A stretch of 12,251 nucleotides of DNA from DATCTV01 sp964400685 (GTDB lineage: Bacteria > Desulfobacterota > Desulfomonilia > UBA1062): contig CAYNVT010000127.1 in assembly GCA_964400685.1 (NCBI GenBank), positions 1 to 12,251 on the forward strand, written 5' to 3'. Numbering within the stretch: position 1 is the stretch's first letter; each line of letters opens with the position of its first letter. The notes below the pieces were generated by a model that did not search any database, was not told where the DNA came from, and saw only the letters and a program-made list of their open reading frames with translations. Both the position numbers and the translations under genes were made by a program. Below, in pieces: positions 1 to 6,900 of this stretch.

Positions 1-762
1 GTCATTGACAGGCAGTTCCGCCTTTTTTGTAATATTCCACGAACCAGTCACCGTTCCGCCTGGGACGCTCACAAGGTTCAGCTTCAAAATGCATTGATTC
101 ATTGAACCGCCAAGGGGCTGTATCCTTATGCTTCCCGAAATAAGAAGGTCGGCCTTGAACAATGCCGCAATCGTTATCGGAATTGCACCTGCCGCCCTTG
201 ATTCAGGCGCTTCCATGAATACGTTTTCTCCCCACTGGGAAAGCTCCGTTGCAAGCCTTGATTCAAAACCGGAATATTTCTTATTTCCTGTAGCATTCCA
301 CCATTCACGGTTTTTTTCGCCTGGGGCGGTTGTTGTTACTGCAAGCATGATCCTGGGCCTGAACTCGGCTGGTATATCGAATTTGTTTGCTGTAATCCAC
401 TGCTTAAGGAAGTCGTCTCTTACGGTGAATTCATAGGTGGCATAGACGACATTAGCCTGCCTGTTTCTTGAAACAAGCCTTATAACTGTGGCATCCTGCA
501 TACCCCTTTCCGATATGATCACGGGAAGCTTGTTCAAAACGGCATAGGCTGAACTCTGAGGGACGAGCTTGAGGGCATGCTGCGTTATAGCCTTTGAATA
601 GGCGTCCTGTTTAGCCGCCTCTTCAGCCTTTTGGATACTGGGGCTGTTGATTATTCCAGTTCCCTGAGACGTAAGAGTTATTTCGGCAGAGTAGGAAGGT
701 AAGGCTGTTAACAGACAGGCGGCCAGAATGATGGCCGCCCTCAGACTCTTTGTCAATGTCAT
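1..762 (-). CDS. Exported protein of unknown function (possibly FlgT-like), 3' end outside window
   Basis: The frame is open for 254 codons from the ATG at 762 to the window edge, so the C-terminus is missing. The product starts with a Sec signal peptide: basic MTLTKSLR, a hydrophobic stretch (AAIILAACLLTALP) and a likely cut after SYSA (about residue 26). The mature part begins with a beta strand (ITLTSQGTG), then an Ala/Lys/Glu-rich helix (about residues 43-65, QKAEEAAKQDAYSKAI). That layout resembles the N-terminal domain of FlgT-type flagellar or LPP20-like envelope proteins. Residues 135-215 (RPRIMLAVTTTAPGE, then FESRLATELSQWGENVF and ADLLISGSIRI) resemble the TolB/CsgG-like middle domain of that group. 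This family link is my inference from pattern only. The ATG lies inside the hfq stop (ATGA, 4-nt overlap), so translation is probably coupled to hfq. Confidence 0.72.
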   Translation of the reverse strand, partial: MTLTKSLRAAIILAACLLTALPSYSAEITLTSQGTGIINSPSIQKAEEAAKQDAYSKAITQHALKLVPQSSAYAVLNKLPVIISERGMQDATVIRLVSRNRQANVVYATYEFTVRDDFLKQWITANKFDIPAEFRPRIMLAVTTTAPGEKNREWWNATGNKKYSGFESRLATELSQWGENVFMEAPESRAAGAIPITIAALFKADLLISGSIRIQPLGGSMNQCILKLNLVSVPGGTVTGSWNITKKAELPVND

Positions 763-995
763 CCTGCGAGGAAATCCTTAAGCTTGGAGTTTACCTCCAG
801 CGGTTCGATGCTTGCCACGGCGTGCTTGTAAATAAGGACGGGCTTGTCTGTCTGCAGCAATATGCAGAACGGGTCAAAACTTTTGACGTGCCCTTCCATT
901 TTTACATTATCGAGAAGCGTTATCACGATTGATACCCTTTCTTTGCGAGCCTGATTTAAAAACTGGTCCTGTACATTGAATACAACTTTTGCCAT
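759..995 (-). CDS. hfq: RNA chaperone Hfq
   Basis: This is a 78-residue Sm-like protein of the usual Hfq core length, without the long acidic tail seen in gammaproteobacteria. The N-terminal helix reads VQDQFLNQARKERV (residues 8-21) and matches the Hfq signature, with Arg17, Lys18 and Arg20 as the basic rim patch. The Sm1 strands carry KSFDPFCILLQ (38-48), and the Sm2 motif YKHA is at 56-59, with the His that lines the proximal poly-U pocket. The family forms a hexamer that pairs small RNAs with mRNAs and affects mRNA decay. An AAGGAG Shine-Dalgarno lies about 7 nt upstream of the start. The gene is not in the common miaA-hfq-hflX setting: ligA is divergent upstream, and an exported protein overlaps its stop codon downstream. 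Confidence 0.95.
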   Translation of the reverse strand: MAKVVFNVQDQFLNQARKERVSIVITLLDNVKMEGHVKSFDPFCILLQTDKPVLIYKHAVASIEPLEVNSKLKDFLAG

Positions 996-1020
996 AACAA
1001 TCTCCTTGTCTTAATAGATT

Positions 1021-1049
1021 GTATTAAACGCTTTTCTTCTATTCATCAA
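1021..1049 (-). promoter_or_regulatory. Candidate hfq promoter (weak)
   Basis: On the minus strand, TTGATG (1049-1044) and TAATAC (1026-1021) are separated by 17 nt, about 25 nt upstream of the hfq start. The -35 box matches 4 of 6 consensus bases but the -10 box only 3. A better -10 (TACAAT, 1023-1018) overlaps it but has no -35 partner. The assignment is tentative. Confidence 0.28.
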
Positions 1050-1144
1050 GCGCCCAACAAAATCAAGATATTTTATTATTTTTATGAAAGTATATGTCGG
1101 CGATTCATGATTTTATCTTTAATCGAAAATATTTTTTTATCAGG

Positions 1145-1173
1145 TTTACATGTCCGGACAAGATTTATAAAAT
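1145..1173 (+). promoter_or_regulatory. Sigma-70-type promoter of ligA
   Basis: TTTACA (1145-1150) and TAAAAT (1168-1173) are separated by 17 nt. Each box matches 5 of 6 consensus bases. Transcription would be expected to start about 7 nt after the -10, which falls on the ligA ATG at 1180. No Shine-Dalgarno precedes that ATG, so the transcript may be leaderless. Confidence 0.6.
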
Positions 1174-1179
1174 GTCATC

Positions 1180-3174
1180 ATGGATGGAATTAAACGTATC
1201 GATGAGCTGAAAAAAATCATAAATCACCATAATTATCAATATTATGTGATCGATTCGCCGGAGATATCGGACGGCGAATATGATTGTCTGATGAGGGAAC
1301 TCATCACCCTTGAAGATATTCATCCTGAAATGATTACCAGCGACTCTCCCACTCAAAGGGTGGGGGCCGCGCCTCTTGCGGAATTTGCACCGATGAACCA
1401 CAGGATACCCCTCTTAAGCATAGACAATGCGATGGATAAAGACGAATTAAGGGCTTTTCATGAAAGGGTGCGGAAGTGGCTTGGTATATCAGATATTTCT
1501 TATTGCTGCGAACCGAAATTCGACGGTCTTGCGGTTGAGCTTGTCTATGAAAGGGGGGTATTTGTAAGAGGCGGGACCCGCGGTGACGGCGTAGCAGGGG
1601 AGGATGTCACACATAATCTGAGAACCATTAAAAGCATACCACTGAAGGTAGACATAAAGGGCAGTGACCTGCTGGAAGTCAGGGGTGAAGTTGTAATGCT
1701 TAAAAGTGCGTTCAAGGCCCTTAATGAAGACCGCATGGAAAAAGGCGAAGCTGTTTTCGCAAACCCGAGGAATGCGGCGGCAGGGTCATTGAGACAGCTG
1801 AACCCGCGCATAACTGCCCAGCGCTCGCTCGTGTTCTATGCATATGGGGTTTCTGAACCGTCCGGTTTGTCGGATTCCCAGTTCAGGGTGCTCGACATAC
1901 TTTCCGGGGCGGGGTTCAGGGTCAACAATGAACGCAGGGTATGCACCGGACTTGATGAAGTCATTGCATATATCAACCACATGAATGATATCAGGGAAAG
2001 CCTGCCTTACGAGATGGATGGCGTAGTTGTTAAAGTTGACAGCATGAATTATCAGGAGAATCTGGGTGTAAAGGCAAAATCACCGCGCTGGGTCATTGCG
2101 TTCAAATTTCCTCCCACTCAGGCTACGACAATTCTCAGAAACATAGACGTGCAGGTAGGGCGCACCGGAGTGCTGACTCCTGTCGCAATACTTGAGCCTG
2201 TGCATGTAGGAGGTGTGACGGTAAGCAGGGCCACTCTTCACAACCTCGATGAAATAAAAAGAAAAGGCCTGATGATTGGCGATACTGTTCTGATTCAGCG
2301 AGCCGGTGACGTAATTCCTGAAGTCGTATCCCCAATCATTTCAAAAAGGGACGGGACACAGTTGGATTTCAAGATGCCTGAAAACTGTCCTGTGTGCGGC
2401 TCTCTTGTCGAGATCGAAGGGGTTTTCTACAGGTGCATCAATATGTCGTGTCCTGCGATTATCAAGGAGAGGCTATACCACTTTGCGTCAAAAGACGCCT
2501 TTGACATAGAAGGTTTGGGCGGCAGGATAGTTGAGCAGATAGTGGATGTGCTTCACGTGAGTGACGCTTCAGGGCTTTTTGCCCTTACGAAAGATGACCT
2601 GCTCAGACTGGAAGGATTTGCCGAGATCTCAGCCAACAACCTTCTTTCTGCGATTTCTTCGCGGAAAACAATATCTCTTAACAGGTTCATATACGCGCTC
2701 GGAATAAGACATGTCGGGACCACGACCGCTTCCGACCTTGCAAGACGGTTCGAATCTCTTGATGATCTTATGGCTGCCGGAACTGACGAGCTTTCTTCTG
2801 TCAGAGGAATAGGCACTGAGGTTGCGGCTTCCATTCACAATTTTTTCAGCAACAACGATAATCAAGCAGAGATCGGAAGGCTTCTTGATGCAGGTGTCTT
2901 GCCGGTCAATGATAATATCGCGTCTGCTGTTTCGCATTCTTTAATATCAGGCAAAAGGATTTGCTTTACAGGGACACTGGAAAAGATGCCGCGCTCGGAG
3001 GCGAAGAAAATGGCTGAGGCGCTTGGAGCAATAGTAGTCGATTCCGTGGGAAAACAGCTCGATTATCTTGTTGCGGGAGCGGAGCCAGGTTCAAAACTGG
3101 ATAAGGCAATCAAGCTCGGGATAGCGATTCTGGACGAAGCCGGGTTCCTTGATATTGTAGAGGGCAAGGTATGA
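1180..3174 (+). CDS. ligA: NAD-dependent DNA ligase LigA
   Basis: LigA seals 3'-OH/5'-phosphate nicks in DNA using NAD+ in replication and repair. All domains are present in the 664 residues. Domain Ia (NMN-binding) has YQYYVIDSPEISDGEYD at about 19-35. The nucleotidyltransferase domain carries the adenylated Lys113 in EPKFDG, the TRGDGVAGED block at 133-142 and DGVVVKVD at 280-287. An OB fold is followed by a four-Cys zinc finger (C403, C406, C419, C424), helix-hairpin-helix repeats (about 440-580) and a BRCT domain (about 590-664, GKRICFTGTL). The length is typical. The start is well constrained: an in-frame TAA lies at 1168-1170, and residue 1 matches the usual LigA N-terminus. There is no ribosome-binding site. 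The stop overlaps acyP by ATGA. Confidence 0.97.
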   Translation: MDGIKRIDELKKIINHHNYQYYVIDSPEISDGEYDCLMRELITLEDIHPEMITSDSPTQRVGAAPLAEFAPMNHRIPLLSIDNAMDKDELRAFHERVRKWLGISDISYCCEPKFDGLAVELVYERGVFVRGGTRGDGVAGEDVTHNLRTIKSIPLKVDIKGSDLLEVRGEVVMLKSAFKALNEDRMEKGEAVFANPRNAAAGSLRQLNPRITAQRSLVFYAYGVSEPSGLSDSQFRVLDILSGAGFRVNNERRVCTGLDEVIAYINHMNDIRESLPYEMDGVVVKVDSMNYQENLGVKAKSPRWVIAFKFPPTQATTILRNIDVQVGRTGVLTPVAILEPVHVGGVTVSRATLHNLDEIKRKGLMIGDTVLIQRAGDVIPEVVSPIISKRDGTQLDFKMPENCPVCGSLVEIEGVFYRCINMSCPAIIKERLYHFASKDAFDIEGLGGRIVEQIVDVLHVSDASGLFALTKDDLLRLEGFAEISANNLLSAISSRKTISLNRFIYALGIRHVGTTTASDLARRFESLDDLMAAGTDELSSVRGIGTEVAASIHNFFSNNDNQAEIGRLLDAGVLPVNDNIASAVSHSLISGKRICFTGTLEKMPRSEAKKMAEALGAIVVDSVGKQLDYLVAGAEPGSKLDKAIKLGIAILDEAGFLDIVEGKV

Positions 3175-3443
3175 AAGCCATTCAGATTAATGTCTCTGGA
3201 AGGGTTCAGGGCGTGTGCTTCAGGGCAAGCACCCGGGACGAGGCCAGAAGGATCGGGGTAACAGGCTGGGTAAGAAATCTCTCAGACGGTACTGTCGAAG
3301 TATTGGCGCAGGGACCGGAAGATAAGTTGAACGGACTCCTTTCATGGTGCTATCAGGGCCCTCCCGGTGCATATGTCACAGGTGTTGATTATGTCGAGGT
3401 TCCTGCTGACCCTTCATTGAACACATTCAGCATCAGGTATTGA
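3171..3443 (+). CDS. acyP: Acylphosphatase
   Basis: This 90-residue protein hydrolyses acyl-phosphates such as acetyl- or carbamoyl-phosphate in the cytoplasm. The family signature GRVQGVCFRASTRDEA (10-25) supplies the phosphate-binding loop and catalytic Arg18. GWVRNLSDGTVEV (32-44) supplies catalytic Asn36. Length and layout are those of a complete small alpha/beta acylphosphatase. The ATG overlaps the ligA stop (ATGA), and GAGGGCAAGG just before it, inside ligA, can act as its Shine-Dalgarno, so it is very likely co-transcribed and coupled with ligA. No functional link between the two enzymes is evident. No terminator is visible in the 6 bp separating it from the convergent membrane gene. 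Confidence 0.95.
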   Translation: MKAIQINVSGRVQGVCFRASTRDEARRIGVTGWVRNLSDGTVEVLAQGPEDKLNGLLSWCYQGPPGAYVTGVDYVEVPADPSLNTFSIRY

Positions 3444-3449
3444 CAGGTA

Positions 3450-3791
3450 TCAGGAATCAAAGAGGATATTCAGGAGAAAACCCACGATGGACATTAGTAT
3501 TGCAGCGAGAAAAGCGGTCCAGAAGTCAGCCACCTGAAAACCGTTAACCAGTTTGGATGCCAGTATGATCATAACGGCATTTATTACAAAGGTAAAAAGC
3601 CCGAGTGTGAGTATGTTTATAGGAAGGGTCAGGATAATCAAAAACCATCTCAGTGTGGCATTCAAAAGGCCTATCACGAGTGCGGCCACGAGAAGTGTCC
3701 AGCCGCTGTCAATGTTGATGCCTTTTATCAGTTTTGCAGCAACCGCAAGCGAAATAGCAGACACTACCCATTTGATTAGAAAATTTGTCAT
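3450..3791 (-). CDS. Phage holin family 4 (YvlD-like) small membrane protein
   Basis: The 113-residue, very hydrophobic protein has four predicted membrane helices: about 4-22, 30-52, 54-80 and 88-111. The order and motifs fit the phage-holin-4_2/YvlD family, notably GLLNATLRWFLIILTLP (41-57) followed by ILTLGLFTFVINAVMI (60-75) and a short loop with NGF before the last helix. Despite the family name, chromosomal members are not known lysis proteins and their role is unsettled; in Bacillus, YvlD sits in an envelope-stress operon. The gene stands alone, convergent to acyP and divergent from the subtilase-like gene. No Shine-Dalgarno precedes the ATG, and a promoter is placed so that the mRNA may be leaderless. 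Confidence 0.88.
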   Translation of the reverse strand: MTNFLIKWVVSAISLAVAAKLIKGINIDSGWTLLVAALVIGLLNATLRWFLIILTLPINILTLGLFTFVINAVMIILASKLVNGFQVADFWTAFLAAILMSIVGFLLNILFDS

Positions 3792-3798
3792 GAAAATA

Positions 3799-3827
3799 AT
3801 TTTATATCAAATTTACACCCGGGTAAA
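3799..3827 (-). promoter_or_regulatory. Promoter of the holin-like gene
   Basis: On the minus strand, TTTACC (3827-3822) and TAAAAT (3804-3799) are separated by 17 nt. The -35 matches 4 of 6 and the -10 matches 5 of 6 consensus bases. Seven nt separate the -10 from the ATG at 3791, so the expected start site is at or 1-2 nt before the start codon. The -10 hexamer and spacing are the same as in the ligA promoter. Confidence 0.5.
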
Positions 3828-3844
3828 CTGATATTAAAAATCTC

Positions 3845-3872
3845 TTTACAAATACTTTATGTTAGTTATTAA
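3845..3872 (+). promoter_or_regulatory. Candidate promoter of the subtilase-like gene
   Basis: TTTACA (3845-3850, 5 of 6) is followed after 16 nt by TATTAA (3867-3872, 4 of 6). The surroundings are AT-rich. If used, it gives a 5' leader of about 115 nt that contains the hairpin at 3888-3913. Other -10 registers are possible in this TA-rich stretch. Confidence 0.35.
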
Positions 3873-3887
3873 TATTACTTTAAGAAA

Positions 3888-3913
3888 GCCGATTTCCTAG
3901 GGGAAGAATCGGC
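3888..3913 (+). promoter_or_regulatory. Hairpin in the 5' leader of the subtilase-like gene
   Basis: GCCGATT (3888-3894) and AATCGGC (3907-3913) form a perfect 7-bp stem. A 12-nt loop can add a short inner TCC/GGA pairing. No T-run follows, so it does not look like an intrinsic terminator. It sits about 80 nt before the start codon. It does not match the GEMM c-di-GMP riboswitch or any other class I know. It could stabilise the mRNA, bind a regulator, or be an operator on DNA. Confidence 0.4.
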
Positions 3914-3994
3914 AGGCAGCTAGAATCTGTATGGCATCTAAACTGAACAATGCAATGCAGGTTTATTTATTAATTTTTATCGGAGGTAAACGTC

Positions 3995-6900
3995 ATGAAG
4001 AGAGTTACAGTTTGTTTGCTGTCGGTAATGGTTTTTTTCGGAAGCATCTCCCTGGCATATGTCCCTGATGATCCCGATTTCAAGAAACAAATCGAGCTCT
4101 TCGGTCCCGAAAGCACTGAAACTTATATTGAATATTCCCTGAAATATAAAGATAACGACTCCAGAAATCCCAAACACAAAAAAGGGGATTCTCAGCCCTC
4201 AGGCTCTTCAGTCGATCTTGCCTGGGACATAGAGAAAGGCGATCCGTCCATTGTAATCGCGATCCTTGATACTGGGGCTGTGTGGAGTAATGATGATCTC
4301 CGTTATAAATGGAATCTCAACAAGGGAGAGCTGTTCAATTATGCCCCGGATTGGGACCCTGTATCATTTGCACCTGTATGGGAAGTGGAATGGATCCTGA
4401 TCAAAAACGATGATGGAAATCTCATTTGGGTTGATAAAATCGGAGACGATAAAATCGCCGATGGTGTTTTCAATGTAAAGGATTATGAATATGCGGTAAT
4501 GAGTCTTAACTCAAAGAAACCGGCACATATCCACCGGCTTGCAAAGTATATGGATGAAAATAACATTTCCAAACTTACACCTCAGCATCTCATCAGGTTT
4601 TTTTCTGACGGAATAGATGACGACAACAATGGCTTTATTGACGATATATGCGGCTGGGACTTTTTTGAAGACGACAATGACCCCGAGGATGTATCCAGTT
4701 ATTCTGCTGCAAAGGAGCATGGAAACGGCCAGGCAGAAGGCGCCGGTGCCGAGCAGGACAACGGTATAGAAGGCTCAGGGGTCTGTCCTGACTGTATGCT
4801 GATGCCTCTAAAGACCTGGGATTCCTTTGTTCAGGATACCAATTACTTCGGCATCGGGTCATTATATGCGGCAAGGAACGGGGCGAATGTACTTGAGGGC
4901 GCACTGGGAGGACTCAATAACTCCGGTATATGCAAGGCCGCTTTTAAGGAGGCCTATGACAAATGGGGGCTTGTTCTGTTCATGGTATCATCTGATATCA
5001 ACAGCGCCAACCATAATTTCCCGACTTACCTCAATGAACCCATATACTGTTCAGGCACGGTCTCCGATGCCAACCCAATCCCGGATAATATTTTAAAGCC
5101 CACTACTTATTTCAGGAATTCAAACCTCTGCCAGTTCGGAGGGAAAAATCAGATCAATTTTGAAGTACAGTCAGGGTCTCAATCGACGGCTCTGTCATCT
5201 GGTGCAGGCGGCCTTCTTATTTCGCATGCAAAAAAGATGAGGGCTACTGAGGAGGGTAGAGAAAAACTGGGTATCCTTCATGACTATACAAACGGTATGC
5301 CGCTACATCCAGATCAGATCAAGCAGCTCATAACTCTGACATGCGAAGATGTTCTGCCTGAAAACGGAGGTTCAATAGGTGAGCCTGACGCATCCCAGTT
5401 TGCCTGGGACCAGCATTTCGGTTACGGCAGGGTGAATCTTTACCATGCCATCAAGGCCCTTGATGAAGGACTTATCCCGCCGGTTGTCAGGATCACATCA
5501 CCTTCCTGGAACCATTACCTTGATCCGCGCAAGGACAGGCTCATAATCAGGGGAGATGTTCTGCCGGGCAAAAACGGCAACTCAGGCTGGATAATCGAGG
5601 CTGCCCAGGGAATCGAACCCCTTGAAGATGAATTCACCGTGATAGCAAGGGGCAATTCGACTGGCCCTGACATCGAGCTTGCAAATCTAGACATGAGCGT
5701 CATCAAAGGAATATTTAATCCCGGGATGGATTTTTCATATTATCCGAATACCCCTGACGGCAAGCTTCCGACAGAAGCAAATATACAGGCGAACAGGCAT
5801 ATTTTCACAATAAGAATAAGGGCTAATGAACAGATGGATGCGAGCTATTATTATCCTTACCTTTATCCAGAGGACAGGAGGACGATGTTCATTCATGAAG
5901 ACAAGACGCTTCATGAGGGCTGGCCTAAGTATATAGGGGTCGGAGGAGATGCATCTCCCAGATTTGACGACCTTGACGGTGACAATCTGAAAGAGGTTAT
6001 TATCGCTACATCCGACGGAAGGATACTGATATTCAGACATGATGGCACGCCATATACAGTAAGAGGCAAGGTTATCGAATTTGCTGCCGATGAATTTGCA
6101 TTATCGGCAAGGCATAATATGAGGATAGAAGGCGTTCCTTTCAGACAGACGTTCGTTACACCTGCCATCGATGATATCGATAATGACGGGATCAAGGAAA
6201 TAGTGGGTGTTGCCGGTGAAAAGGTGTACTGCTTCAAGTCAACAGGCGAGAGCCAGTTCACCCCGAAAGATTTCAGCGCCAATTTTTATAAGGATGTAGC
6301 GGACGGGGAGCTGAGTGAAGATAATCCCCTTGGTGCGGGTGCCATGGCTGCGCCCGTTCTGTTTGATCTGGATGATGACGGTAAAAAAGAGATTATAGTC
6401 GGAAGCGGAGACCAGAGGCTTTACGCATGGCATTCAGACGGTTCGACAGTAAGGGGATGGCCGGTTTATGCAAAGGCAAATTCCGTAGGGGGCAAAATTA
6501 TTTATTCACCATGCGTGGCCGATATCAACGGCGACGGCAAACCTGAGCTGATAGTAGCAACAAACGAAGCTGTGCCACGCAGCGGTAAAACATCACTTGA
6601 TTTGAGCAATGTTCCGTCAGCGTTCTTGCCGTTTGTAATGGATGTTGTCAGCAGCTTTATCTCAAAGAACTGCATGGTCTATGCAATCCGGAACACAGGC
6701 GCCTTGAACGGCATGGGCGGACAGAGGGCAGACAGTACAGCATTCATGTCAGGATGGCCTGTGGCGGTCGAATCGCTCATGCCTGACATCCTGCCTCAGC
6801 TGGGACCTTCCGCAAAACCGTGCGCATTCGACTATGACAATGACGGTTCCGATGAAATCGTTGCATCCTTTACAGCAGCAAAGACAACACTTATTGGCGG

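Noticed and set aside
128..436. Plus-strand ORF of 102 codons
   Set aside because: It lies antisense to the continuous exported-protein frame on the minus strand, which has a signal peptide and couples to hfq; the ORF product has no recognisable motif.
3450..3791. Prophage remnant inferred from the holin-like gene
   Set aside because: Family 4_2 holin-like proteins are common lone chromosomal genes; no other phage gene is nearby.
3888..3960. c-di-GMP (GEMM) riboswitch upstream of the exported protein
   Set aside because: The conserved GEMM core (GCACAGGGCAAACC and the GGTAGCGGGG-like second helix) is absent.
5911..6282. Minus-strand ORF of 123 codons, and others antisense to the subtilase-like gene
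   Set aside because: These are mirror frames of the Asp-rich repeats; their Ser-rich and Ile-rich composition reflects the opposite-strand codons.
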